From Arthrobotrys musiformis (Eukaryota; Ascomycota; Orbiliomycetes; Orbiliales; Orbiliaceae), in the NCBI GenBank assembly GCA_036971715.1, contig JAVHJL010000008.1, positions 2,666,001-2,730,000 on the forward strand: DNA of 64,000 bases. The letters run 5' to 3'. Position 1 is the stretch's first letter, and every line of letters begins with the position of its first letter. Under the pieces are notes generated by a model. It saw only the letters and a program-made list of their open reading frames with translations, did no database searches and was not told the DNA's origin. This document shows, piece after piece, positions 48,865 through 60,887 of the stretch. The position numbers and the translations under genes were made by a program.

Positions 48865-51800
48865 TGTCGTTAATTTGCTAATAAACTTGAAATCCTTGCG
48901 CCGCGCGGAATACAGAAAACGGGATTCTATCTGTTCTCCAAAATGTTTACGGGTGGATGGATTTGTAAAGATCACTCTACACTATTGCGTTGCTTTTAGG
49001 ACGGAGGAGCGTCGCAAGGGTATTCGGAGCAAAGCGAAGCTGGCTGTTGGTTAGCTGACAAAGGCTTACACTCGGAGCAAACTCAGTTTTTCCCCCGAAA
49101 AGCTTACCACTCGGACTAATAAAGCTATTGATATCGTGCGAGGCTTGCCGAATATACTTTTCGACGGGTTTCAAACGGAGCAAAATCGTCGCTTGTCGTT
49201 GTCTCACGGTGTTAAAATTTGGGGTGGAGGCAAGGGCTCGATCCGGAGAAAAAGGAGGGGGGATTCAAGAGTCAGTAAGCTGGCGGGCGGGGCACTGGCG
49301 GCGTTTTGAAGTATCAGCAATTCAAAGGTTCAAAGTGCTCAGCGACCGTTAGGATGGGAGAATCAAAGGAAATGGACAGATTCCATGATGGCGAAGGCTT
49401 TTCGGCAGGTTGGAAGGCAGACTCTTGGGGGTAGGCGTGATGGTGATGGGGCTAGCAGGATCGAGAAACGGTTTGGCAGAAACACAAGCGAAAGGCTGGG
49501 CGGATGAAGTGCTTACCGCTCAGTATTATATTCGGTAGACCGGCCACGTTAGGTCTCGAATCAATCGAGGAAAGTGAGCTAGCGGGGACAGATTACGAAT
49601 GGAACTTTGGGGTGGGTGGGACAGCTCTCAAAGCTTTTGTCTTGCCAGGCAAAGAATATCGAGATGATACAATCAACCAATGCAACAGTCCTTTCGCAAA
49701 GCTAAGGCAAAGCAGATGGCGGAATAATATACCTCGTATGATGGTATAAGAATTCGAATTCGATTCATCACAAATTTGCATGTTGGAGTCGTATTGCTTG
49801 CGCGTGGGATATATGTAGCATGTAGCAGCAGATTATTTCCCACACACGTCCATAGAAAAGCTTAGCTGTGGCCCCGGCTCTTTCTGTTTTCTAAGCCACA
49901 AACCCGCAGGATGGTGATCAGACTGCTGGAAAGCCTTCCCAAACCGCAAACTGGTCCAGTCCAGTCTTCCGCAAACTCGCAGAGGAAGCCAATCAATGTA
50001 TGATGGAAGAACTCAACCCTCGGAATCTTCCATGATCACAGGCTTTAGCGAGAGATGCGATGAGGCTTAGCCCTCCCACCATAGGGCTGGCGCGGGAGGA
50101 AAGTGATGCATCTGCAGCGATGAGTAAGAATACTTTTCAGCGACTCCAATCACTTGCGATTTCAGCTTGTACCTCCTCATCCGGGATGGTTTCCTCCCTA
50201 AGATCTAATTTTCGGTCACGACGAGTTTCGTCAGCTTTGCTCCCATGTTACAACCCGGATGGAGCGACACGCACCGATATGACACGATTGATAGGTAGGT
50301 ATCCTATGCTTGAGCTAGATGAGATTTCTGAAAGTGGATTGCAACCTCGGAATGACCTCTTGAGAAGGGTCAATTCCATCGCAGTCTCCGTATTCCGTAG
50401 CTGGTCGAACACAATGAAACCGACCCGGTCGGCAGAATATCCCGACCAGAAAGGCACATTAACCTGCCTTGCGAAACATGACTTCAACCAACAAGTTAGT
50501 CTTGGCGGTGAGCCACCCTTGCATGTTTGTGGCGGGGTTGCATGGCATCAAGTGATTGCGACGACCAGAGCATCCTTCATAAGAGAAACCCCGTCGATAC
50601 GAGCACTGGCTATGCAAACTTTTGGTGATGTTTTGTTGGTGGGTGTTCGATAGAGAGCAGCCAAGGTGGTGATGAAGCTTCGAAGCTCTGGTGATCAATG
50701 CATTCGAGTCGGATTCCGGTGTTGTTCGTGTTGTGTGTTGTTTAGTTGTGTTGATATGCAACACATCCCACTTTTGAAGCTACTACACCTCGGTATCGAT
50801 CAATTTTGAAGCCTCATACCTACCTGGGTACCCCTAGAAAACCCACAAGGTTTCACGCCTAATGTTGATTATAGACTCAACGGGCCCTTCTTTTTCCGCA
50901 TATCTTTATATGTAAATATCCGAATCCGGGCTTGGGGGTCGACATGTTAAAATGGCCATCTTCGAATCTCTTTGCTTCTCGCCCCATGCCACGGTACCTA
51001 ATAATACTCAAGCATTATATAGTTTTCGAAGTATCAACATTGAAAATATTCCATACGTATACGTGGACAATCCGATCAAACGTCGTGATACCGGTGGCGC
51101 TTGACCCTTATATGATCATTTTACGTTCTCGAGATCTCTCGATCAATCTAGATCTAGCAGGGACCCGGCCCAGGATACGTAAAGATTATTACTCAAGCAA
51201 CCATCTCTAACTAAGCACTCGCCTACTTAAGTACTAAGTAGTTCATTAGAACTAAAACATCCAGATATTTTAATTTAGGTATGTATTGCAGGGGATTCGA
51301 GGCTACTGGGACCGAGCAAGCTCTAACTCTAACTTTAAAAGAGCATGCATACTAAGGGAGTACAAATTACCCCGTCAACGATTCAAATACAAATCTCAAG
51401 ACTAAAACGATCCCGCGATCTTAAGATCTTAAGAAGACCTAGTGGGCCGGAAAGTCCCGTGAGAGCTTGAATTTTACAAGACATCTGGCCACCTGAGCTC
51501 ATGAGGTATGATATGATACCGATCCTGGGCCGATAGGTCTACAGAGCGCTATCGATTATAATTACGTCTCTAGGTTGAGACCCGACGCTAGTTGACGCTA
51601 ACACAAAACTCAGGTAAGAAACACCGGATATTAGATTTGAAGATTTGATCATACTCCAGCCCGAAAGCCTCAAACAAAGTAACACCGACATATGTGCTGG
51701 TCTACCATATGGCATACATACAGACATCGGTACTAGGTGGGCCCATGGGCTTTCGATATCTCCTACCTGTATGCATCCAATCGATGACAGATGCCAGTAT

Positions 51801-53415
51801 ACCCACCTATAGAGCCGTCTGATATCGCGGCCGATTCCACATTCAATCGACGGGAAGAATGTTCTTTCGGTGTTCTAAGGAACAGTCGAGTCGTGAACTG
51901 ACCTAATGCATACAACCTAATGCATGCACACCACCGGACTGCAGCCTGAACGGTGCGACACATTCCACGTGTGAATAAGGTTTGGGTTTTGGGCTCAAAC
52001 GTCGAGATTTCGAAACCATTTGGCTATCATATCAAAGTAAGAATCCTGGCTATCCGGCACGCGACCAGCTTTGCTCTACACACCAAGTCTATCTCAAAAA
52101 ACGGATCTAGAAAGTCGACCCTATCGTGGTCCAAACTTCGAGATGGACTGACGATTCTGAAGTTAATTTCTATGCAGGCAAACCCCACGCGGCAATATGA
52201 ATGCTGCCTTGTCATGGCGTTCTGATTGGCATTGCTAAAGTGGGGCGCACCCAGTTTTATCTTGAGACCTGCCCGAAGAAGTCCCCGTTCACGACACCAC
52301 CTCGCATCCAATTTTTCTTTTCTTCAGCTCCATAGCGAAAACCAGAAATTTTGCCAGGATCTTCCGGATGGGTGCTCGACAATACCATCTTCCGAAGCTC
52401 TGTACATTCCGGCAAGAATAGGATCCAGCGATGCAACCGTGTATTTCGAGATATATGTTAACCCGACACTGCATTGGTACCGTGTCTGGCTCCCCGTTTG
52501 TCAAGACCCGCCTCTCAATTCAGAACAGCTGATGGCGGAGTCGACTCGCAAAGCTTGGTGCCGTCCCGAACCCCCTGTCAAATATAGCGCCACAAACTAG
52601 GTTGCTACGAGCGCGCAATACACACCTCATCTAGCCTACGACCTGAGATGGTCGGGAAGGGAAGCTGTAGCCGTTGAAGTCTCAGCGAAGTGTTCCGGTG
52701 CCTGTGGGCTCAAGCACTCGATTTCCTGGTTGACGGATGACCGTCTGCATTGTCGATATGGACCCCTTAAATGACCGACTCAAGCCGCCAATTAGCTCCT
52801 TTCTTGCAGTGTATGCAGTTTGAAGCAGATGCGGTCAAGGCTCAATATAGCCATTCAAAGACATTGTGTCTCACATTCTTGGATTTTACAATCTTGCCGA
52901 TAACGTGGCGGTATCGAGGCCCAGAAAAGGGCTCCACTTCCTGCTAGTCACGAACCTGATTTCTTTCTTTGCGACCAAGGCAAAAGTCACACAATCAGAC
53001 CAAGGAACCTCGTCGCCTATGCAAGACTATTCCACCCGGGCGACTTAAATGTATCAATCAGTTAAATTATATAAAATCACTCACGTGTGAGGAGAAAGAG
53101 TTAGGCCACCGAGGTAGCTCCCGTCCTGAGTTCCCATCCGACCCGCCTTCGAGAGAGCTGGGAAGAGTAGGTTATAACACCTTCCTATTTCCTTAGCTAC
53201 CCCGTCCGTCCCATTTTGCATATTCCCAAAGCCCGCGCTGTTGGATCCCTTAATCCACTCTTCTCAACTTTCCCTTGGCTTTCCACTCCTGTAATGCTAC
53301 AATACTTCTGACCTCGATTCCCAGGAACTAATCACTAGAATATGATTAGAGGCGCTGTTTGATCTCATCTCTCTAACCTGACGACACTTCAACACATACC
53401 TTCTCCCCACCCACG
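48865..53415. other. Divergent intergenic region, 4.55 kb
   Basis: The zinc-finger gene (-) and the receptor-like gene (+) diverge from here. No gene is supported. The frames at 50060-50653 (plus) and 50248-50487 (minus) overlap each other and neither has domain or codon support. There is no RNA gene and no long repeat. Confidence 0.55.
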
Positions 53416-55272
53416 ATGGTGTCGATACCGCGTATAGCTGCGAGACAGCTATATCGCGGAGACAATGACCCGGCGCCGTATCGAACAATATTAGCAGATA
53501 ATCCGACACTTTTGATATCATGGTGGGCTACTGGATGTTCACTTGCAATCATCCTCGTCCGTTGTTTTGGTCGCTATGTTCGGACGATGCGGTTATTCAG
53601 AGACGACCAGTGGGTGCTACTGTCTATCATCCCGCTCTTGATACGACTTTCGCTTGCACACGTTGTGCTCAAGTTTGGGACGAATAATACCCAATCCGAA
53701 CTCTTGAACGACGAGGAGGTTAGGCGGAGGGAGATTGGAAGTCAGGCGCTTTTGGCAGCACGGGTGTTTTTTGTTATTTATATCTGGATACAAAAATTTT
53801 GCATCACGGAATTTTACCAAAGATTGACGACTCAGTTTTGGAAAGGGGTTTACGACGTTGGTCTAAAAGTTGTCCGGTGGGGTCTGCTGGTCACCATGGT
53901 GGTGTCGATAATTTCGACATTCGTTGAATGCCAACCCTTTGACCAGTAAGTGTATATCCTCGCTCCAGGGCTCTCCAAAATCTAAAATCTCCATTTGCTA
54001 ACTTTTTTTTTTGTAGTTATTGTAAGCTCACCCCCCGCCTTGGCTAGGATTTCTTTATTGGAGATATACTAACGTGACTTGAAAATTCTCAGGGCAAGTC
54101 GTGCCAGATCCTGGACGTAAGTGACCAAAAAAAAAAAAACCAAATATACCCAGAAGTAATTCTTGAGGCTAACAATATTCACAGCGGAATGCCGGAACGG
54201 TGGGATCCCATTATTTGTAACTGGAGCCCTGGATATCTTCACCGACTTTGTCTTGGTCATTTTCCCGATTCCAGCAATTGTTTATTCCAAGATGGCCAAC
54301 AAGAGAAAGGTTCAACTGATCGCTCTTTTCTCTCTTTCCTTCCTCCCCATATCTGTCGCCGCGGGTCGGATTCCTGCTACGATAGATAGGAATTATGCGC
54401 AACCATTCCGCACTCTTATGGCATCGCTCGAAATCCTCGCTGCGACATTTGCTTCCAACGCCTTGATTCTTTCCAGCTTTCTCCGAGACAAAGGCCCGAA
54501 GCGCGCAAAATTTAAGTCAAGCAGCGAAGCGGGAGAAAGTCGAATCGGACGAAGTATCGCTGCGACTACCAGGGGGAGAAGCGAAGCTGGCGCCGCTTAC
54601 TGGGGCAGTGATGAAGATCTCGTTCGAGACACTGGCTTCGCACTAGAGTCAGATCTAAATGTAGGTCCTCACGTAAGCATTTACAGGCCATCGTCTTCCT
54701 TCTTCGTAAATCCCTACTAACAACTCAATCAGGACCGCCCGCCTTCTCGCCAACCGTCAAGTTTGTCAGGTCTTTCTAAGAAATCGCCTTCCCCAACATC
54801 GGGGCCTACCCGCCACTTCGCAGCTCTATCGAATCAACCCCGCGCCCGAAGTAATACGACAAATAACAATACTACTCGCAATATAAGCCCGACTCTCAGA
54901 GCCCCTCCAGCACATTCCACTTCGGCCAGCGTTCGGGCTTCAAATTGGGGATTCCCACTCACAAGCAACGGTGTAGTGCTGGACACTTCGCAGGGAATTG
55001 CTGTGACGACGATCGAAACACATTATTCTCCTATCGATGCGGGAATACCTGGGGGCGCCGACCAGGCATTTGAACTGGGGCCGGTCGCGGGAACCAGAAG
55101 CGTCAATACCCAAATCAGCCCGAGACATAGTATTGGTGGGGGTTTGATGTCCGAGCCAGAAGGTAGGACAAGCAACTCTTCTTCCCGCTCGTCGGCCAGC
55201 AGGGAAGGAAATCCGAACGAGAGAAGCACGACGTCCGTAAGCTTTAGGGACGTCGGCGGGCTCTTGAAGTAA
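53416..55272 (+). CDS. Seven-helix rhodopsin-like fungal membrane protein (PTH11/SAT4-like)
   Basis: Probable plasma-membrane receptor-like protein of about 528 aa. Exons: 53416-53945, a 5-nt micro-exon at 54017-54021, 54093-54116, 54185-54672 and 54733-55272. Without the micro-exon the frame fails; with it the join reads VECQPFDHYWQVVPDPG, matching the family's conserved C-x-P-x4-W motif after the fourth or fifth helix. Intron 2 has an ACTAAC branch site, and intron 4 a CTAAC site. Helices run from LISWWATGCSLAIILVRCF to ILAATFASNALILSSF, seven in all. The last 200 or so residues are cytoplasmic, Ser/Pro/Gly-rich and disordered, suited to phospho-regulation. There is no CFEM domain at the N-terminus. 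The exon 4 donor could instead be at 54661 (GTAGGT), which would remove four residues. G-protein coupling is not established for this family. Confidence 0.85.
54017..54021 (+). other. 5-nt micro-exon of the receptor-like gene
   Basis: TTATT lies between a T-rich TTGTAG acceptor and a GTAAGC donor. It supplies the end of a His codon, a Tyr codon and the first base of a Trp codon. Skipping it shifts the downstream 300 or so codons out of frame. Confidence 0.7.
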
Positions 55273-55949
55273 CCTTGTCTGTTTTGTTTTGGTCTGCAGG
55301 TGTGCGTATATATATTTTGTAATCATTTACTTATATTTTCGTCTTTTCTATAATGAAGAGATACGGCTTGGATGCGGTCACGATTTGTACGGGTAAATTG
55401 ATTTGACTTTGGAAGTTTTTTTTTTTTTTTGTTTTTTTGATCATTTGAAGGATCTAGCTTTATACCGGAGTTTGAGCCACGCACTGAGTCCACTTAATTC
55501 TTAGTCCTTGACGCAGCACTATCCTCCTGCAGGTACATGTCATGCTCCTCTAGATATACTTGTATATACTTCCTTTCTAACTAAACACGCCTAGATAGTT
55601 ATGTGGGGGAACGATAAAAATATATTGATCATATAATATATATAATTTAAAGGGTTATAATCAACAAAGGAAATCTCATCTGAGAGGAATTCGTCAACGG
55701 TTTTCTGGATTTTCTACATAAGGACCGCCGTTATATAAAAAAAAAAAAAAAAAAGTCTCTCGCGAGACTAAAGGGGGAGGGAAAAGGAAGATATACAAGG
55801 ACCCCGTCCTAACGAAGAATAAATGTACAAGAGAAAGCGTTAAACATTACATAGATTTCTTCGTGACACAACAAAAGAAACAAGCGGTAGCCAAAGCGCG
55901 TTATACATCCTTCGATAAGCATACGTACACAAGGAAAGAGAATGGTCGT
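55273..55949. other. Intergenic region between convergent genes
   Basis: A short spacer holding two 3' ends. It has a T run at about 55419-55430 and an 18-nt poly(A) run at 55737-55754. AT-rich TATATAA words lie around 55620-55650. No gene is seen. Confidence 0.6.
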
Positions 55950-57086
55950 TTATTTAGGAGCGAAGCCGGTAGCAGCCTCAACGATGGCCCTGAGCTGTGC
56001 ATCGGTGGAAGCTCCCTTAACCCGTCCGACCTTCTCGGCGTATCTGCCAATGATGTTGGGAACTGGGGAGTAGTTACACTTCAAGTACAATCCCATACCA
56101 TGAGAGCCGCAGTTCCTGACAGCACATCCGAAGCTAGTGACATCCTTCCAAACCATGGCGGTCATGTGGCCGATAACACCATCGCTGTTGCTCGGGTTAT
56201 CGAAGTTGTAGTTGACGACTTCATTAGCATACCACTGACGAAGGGCCTGGTCTTCGGGGTTGGCGTTGGTGTTGTAAGAAATGTTTTCACCGAGTCCCTT
56301 GCGTTTGGCGGATGGGGTATGTTCGAAATCACAGGTTGGGGTGTTTTCTTCTGCAAGCTTAGCGATGGCGGAGTCCCAGACGATTGGACCGGCGCCCTCG
56401 TGGAGGGAACGAACGATGTTGTGTGCTGCAAGGAGGTATGGCTTGATGGCGTCTTCAGACATGAAGGTGCCGTCTGGGCCGACGTTGCGAACCGAAGAAC
56501 CCCTTTCGAGGCCAGTGGAGGAACCAGCTGGCATGGTTAGGTAGGATGTGGAGGTGTCGGTACCAGTAGTGGTATCGTCGTCATATGATGGACTGGTGCT
56601 GCTGGGGCTGGGGCTGGGGCTGGAAACAGAGCTAGGACTTTGATATCCGGAGTTCCCACCGGTAGATGTCTCATCATCTGTAGTTGTGGTGCTATTGGTT
56701 CCATCGTTCTTTCGATTACCATGATTCTTGGGGCCGCCGAACCCATTGGAGGTGGTGTATCCATCCTTCGATGGACGGGATGTATTTCCAGTTGGCGCTG
56801 TTTCATAACCGACTGGAGATGGGGGTTCTTGATTCTCATAAGAGGCTGCGGTTGGGGCACTGGTATAAGAATCGATGATCACGCTTGAAGAAAGATAGTC
56901 ACCGTTGGCGGCGCCTTGGCCCTTGTTCTTGTTGCAGCGTCCACGTTTGTGGAGGAGAGCTGAGGAACGCTTAGAGATGTCCTTTTCGTATTGAACGGTG
57001 CTGCTCTTGCCTTCAGCCTGCTGGACAGGTGCCGCCAGGGCAGAAGTGACAGCGAGGCCGACAGAGACAATAGTTGAGAAACGCAT
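55950..57086 (-). CDS. Secreted CAP/SCP (PR-1-like) protein
   Basis: Single-exon 378-aa extracellular protein. Residues 1-18 form a clear signal peptide (MRFSTIVSVGLAVTSALA). Dibasic KR sites at about 40 and 48 (ISKRSSALLHKR) suggest a propeptide removed by a Kex2-type protease. Residues 50-215 are a Ser/Thr/Gly/Asn/Pro-rich linker, probably O-glycosylated. The C-terminal 150 or so residues are the CAP domain, with the family landmarks LLAAHNIVRSLHE, GLGENISYN, IGHMTAMVWKD and YLKCNYSPVPNIIGRY. The first His, the Glu of GEN and the His of GHMTAMVW fit the usual metal-binding cavity. CAP proteins bind sterols or act in host interaction in several fungi; which applies here is unknown. The start is the first ATG and gives a perfect leader. 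Confidence 0.92.
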   Translation of the reverse strand: MRFSTIVSVGLAVTSALAAPVQQAEGKSSTVQYEKDISKRSSALLHKRGRCNKNKGQGAANGDYLSSSVIIDSYTSAPTAASYENQEPPSPVGYETAPTGNTSRPSKDGYTTSNGFGGPKNHGNRKNDGTNSTTTTDDETSTGGNSGYQSPSSVSSPSPSPSSTSPSYDDDTTTGTDTSTSYLTMPAGSSTGLERGSSVRNVGPDGTFMSEDAIKPYLLAAHNIVRSLHEGAGPIVWDSAIAKLAEENTPTCDFEHTPSAKRKGLGENISYNTNANPEDQALRQWYANEVVNYNFDNPSNSDGVIGHMTAMVWKDVTSFGCAVRNCGSHGMGLYLKCNYSPVPNIIGRYAEKVGRVKGASTDAQLRAIVEAATGFAPK

Positions 57087-59028
57087 TTTGGAGATTTTAT
57101 ATTGGTCTTCTTGGAAGCTACTGGGGAAAGAAGTTTGATCAAATGACGATGAATCAACTTTAGGCCAACCTGGGCAATAAAGAACGACTCTTCAAACAAA
57201 GTACAAAATAAAAGGGCGGGGGATAGATTGATATAGGGGAAGACCGCACTCCTGGTGGGTAGAAGGGATTGGTGGAGAGGATGAGGTGAGTTTGAATGCG
57301 CCTGGCGAACTGAAGAGAAAAGAAGCCTTATGATGTGGAGAGTTGAGACCCCATTTATATTTCGCCTTCGTCCAGCTTCATCCGGAGCCCCGCTATAGCC
57401 AAGTTTGTGAGCGGCTCGGTAAAGTCGAAGAGAGGGTGCATATTTTGGCGGATAGTCAGCTGCGCCCTCGTAGGCGGCTATGGAAGCACGGACGTTTCCC
57501 ACGAGGGCAAATTTGTCCAATATCTGGAGTTTCGGTGGCGTCTCTTTTAGGAAAAGTCCCATTACGGAATATCGACGTTAGATGTTGGGTTGAAAGTAGT
57601 ACGGTTAGGCGTAGATCATTCTCGGAGAACACGATAACTGGGAAGAGCGAAAAGGGTACATTGTTACCTAGACCTTAGAATAGGGGTAAAACCCAAGCAC
57701 GTTCTCCGAGCGTGATCCTTTGTTAGGATACGTCCAATATTGACCGCCTTCGTAGACGGTTAGAACCTCCAACCGTTTCGTGTATCGCCCACTACGGCAA
57801 TATGCTACCCCTTGGCGAATATACGAAGAAGCCTCGGACTTTCCAGAGCCTTGCCTAAAAGGGTTCCGGACGTCCCAAGGAAAAAAGTTAACGAGACGGA
57901 GATGTCCATTAATTCGTACGTATGCACTACTAGCGGGACCGGCAAAGTTTCTTGACTGCATAATCGCTTAACGATAACTTGATTCTCACGATATCTATGC
58001 CGCAATTGGCCTTCTCGTTTTCCAGCCTGCTGAGACCAAGAGCCGCTGCCAGGAACCATACTCCCCACTGCCTTCCTCTTTCGTCGAAATCTGGAACGAA
58101 GATGCGGCTCGCCCTTGTTGGAGTTCTTGCGTTGTCCTCACCCCAGCGCCACAACATTCACATGTACGACTTCAACGACTCTATCCCTTTTTCATCTTCT
58201 CTCCAAACGATGCCCACTTTGTTAATCTTATGTTCTCCGCAATTCCAACTGATCTTGGCTTGGGATTCAACGATCCGTTTCATGATCCGATATTGGAAAT
58301 AAAGTGTGGTTGCATCAAGAGAGTATTCGGCACTGAGGGGCTAGACATACACATGGATAGCAATGTATACAACCAAGCTAACATTCGAGTATCCCGATTG
58401 GCTGAACCCTGACAACTTACAAAGCCAGTCGAGTGGCTAAACATAGTTCATCGCAAAGAGGGGAAACTTTAAGAGTGCTACTGTTTTTAACAGTCTTCTT
58501 GATCTCAATATTTGGCATATGAACATGAATTCGAATACCCGCCATAGTACTAGCGCTAGCTTGACCATTTTGCGCTCGCGTTGTCAAATCCGAGCTGTCA
58601 AAAGTACAACAAGGTCAACACACCTGTAACGGCCTGGGACCAACAGCTGGGCTGCGAGAACAGCGCGGGCACCCCACTGTCGCCTTCGAGGAAACGAATT
58701 TAATGTATGGTGTGGTATTCCATAAAAATGTTGATTTGAATAGCTAGGTATATAATCAACAATTAGATGAATTCTTGAAAAAAAACAGCTTTTATCTGGG
58801 GTTCCGCTGCCTGTGAGTGATGCCAGCATGGGGAAAAGGAAAGTCCATATCGTTCCCTATGATAGCAAAGCCAGGTTGGTTACAACTCAGATGTTAGGCC
58901 AAAACGACCCATGATCCCACAAAAAAGTGAACCTAGGTTCAGACCATTGCGTCCGGCTAATAAGCATCTACCCAAGTCGGCATGCATCATCAAACAACAA
59001 AAAAGTTGGGAAAAAATCAAAAGATTAA
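57087..59028. other. Intergenic region, 1.9 kb, no gene seen
   Basis: The first 400 bases are the CAP promoter and leader. Frames at 57805-58302 on both strands overlap each other and lack features. No repeat or RNA gene is seen. Confidence 0.6.
57353..57359 (-). promoter_or_regulatory. Possible TATA box of the CAP gene
   Basis: On the minus strand this reads TATAAAT, 267 bp upstream of the start codon. The distance is somewhat long, implying a leader of about 200 nt. It is the only TATA-like word in the expected direction nearby. Confidence 0.3.
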
Positions 59029-59130
59029 TGCGTCCGCCGGGAATCGAACCCGGGGCCCATCGATACTAGTTTCTGATTCAGGAAGAACCAGTCATGGCAA
59101 CGATGGATTTTACCACTAAACCACAAACGC
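59029..59130 (-). tRNA. tRNA-Gly (GCC), intron-containing
   Basis: Reads as a full cloverleaf on the minus strand: acceptor GCGTTTG pairing with CGGACGC (two G-T pairs), D-arm GGTTTAGTGGTAAAATCC, anticodon stem CATCG/CGATG, T-arm CCGGGTTCGATTCCCGG and discriminator A. The loop TTGCCAT gives anticodon GCC at 59096-59098. A 31-nt intron at 59064-59094 follows the base after the anticodon, the canonical place. The mature length is 71 nt without CCA. The A-box and B-box promoters are internal. Confidence 0.92.
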
Positions 59131-60887
59131 TTGCTTTTTGATGGCCAGAAGTGCAGCCCAGGTCTAGATATACCCATTTACAAAGCAAATTTGTTAAAAG
59201 CGATGGCAATAAAGACTGAACGGGATCTGTTCGCTTGTATCACCCTCAGGAAGCTGATATACCTCCCTTCGATGGGTGAAAAAAGTATTTTATATCTTAT
59301 TGTTCCTTTGTCTCGTACCCAGCCCACCCGGGGTTGTCCCATTGTTCCTAATATCGAGCATTAAGGAACTAGACGGTAGTCTTTGACTCGTTGACTAGAC
59401 CGCCCAACTGCCTAGGTAATTGCCTGGTTCTTCTTTAAAACTTGACCAAATTTAAAACCTAGCTCACAAAAGAGATTAATTTAAATTTCCAGCTAGTATA
59501 CGGGTGAAGCTGGGGACAATGCCAGCTGCTAATAATTTACTAAGAGTATCGCGTTGGAGATGCACACTCCTCGGATTTACGTAATTACACGGTTTGGATG
59601 ACAAGGTTCTGGCCGGCGCATATTCAAAGCAAATGCGCATATATATGCCCCTATCTCAAACTAAGTATATAATTCATAAGTCAAGTGGCTGTCTAGCTAG
59701 AACTCATATATATAGGTATATATTCAAACTAGGTACCTAGGTACCTAGTTACCTCTAGACTCTGAAGCACGTGGCCGTGGTTTGCCCTTGATAAATTGAT
59801 ATTTTGTCACTTAATATTTTAAACCGAATCAGGTAAGAAGAAGCCCGTGCCGGGTATCGTTTAGCGTTAACGCTTTGTTCTTCACTCTACGAGGAGCGGT
59901 TCTTGATATATGAAAGATCCCCATCGGTCGTCTAGCTTTCAAATCACGCGAAACTCGTTTAACCGGCCGGCTATTTAGCACGTGCATCTCGGTTCCAAAC
60001 TTTTGCGACCTTGCAACAAATCCTCACAGAGGTTCCGGAATTCCACCAATGGGGAGTTGGATGCATTATCTTGCTAACTAAAGTCGTATTGATGGTCTGA
60101 TGTTAGGAACTCTCGGTTTCTTGTTCTGGTGAAGCTTCAGTTCGATTTAGCCGATATAATGGAGTCGCGTTGAATTTGCTAATTCTGGAGCAGAAACATC
60201 GAAACCATGGAACCTCAATTTAGCCGGAATTCAAGTAAGGGGTCTCCACACTTATCCCCGCATTCCACAAATATTCGCTTCCTCGGCACATTCAAGCATT
60301 TCCTCTGGTAATTATCAATATCAGTGATGTAATAAATCAATAAAGTATTCACTATCGGATTTTTCCATTCTATTGACGGAAAAACTGATGGTAGGTCAGC
60401 TTCTCATTCGAAGGTCTATAAATCTTGGCAGCACAGACCCAAGCATTGGCATCTTGAAGCTCTTCATAGATACGTGAGCTTCCGTTCCAATGACTGCGCT
60501 CAGGACATATGGGAGCTTTTGGTTTCACATAAGTATGTGGGGCTAGTGCTATGCTACCCAGGCGCCACATTATGGGAAAGATGCTGTTTTATTTCGCCGT
60601 CTCCGTTTCTACCCATCTTGGGGCATCTGGTTTCCCCGGAATATCTTTCACACCGCCAAAGCCTCAAACACAGATCGATATACTAGTTCTAGGGCCCAGG
60701 GACATGGAAATAGTTTCTGCGGCTGGGCATGCTTAAAACATGGGCCCTTGAACTGGGACCATGATCGCGGATTGTATTTAAGAAGCGACCAGGGACAGCA
60801 TGGGATTCTAGTCCTTTGTTCGACAGCAGCGCCGGCTCCTCAGAGACACAATAGATATCTCCAAGTTCTCTGTCGCAAATAGCAAAG
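59131..60887. other. Intergenic region, 1.75 kb, no gene seen
   Basis: AT-rich spacer. At 59730-59752 there is a palindromic TAGGTACCTAGGTACCTAG word; GGTACC words of the same kind also occur at 65-85. The final 150 bases should contain the promoter of the polygalacturonase gene, with a TATTTAAG word at about 60775-60782. No gene is seen. Confidence 0.55.

Noticed and set aside
50060..50653. Plus-strand frame of 197 codons and an overlapping minus-strand frame
   Set aside because: Neither shows domain, signal, codon or splice support; they overlap each other antisense.
57805..58302. Overlapping frames on both strands
   Set aside because: Mutually antisense, with no domain features and no intron that would extend either.
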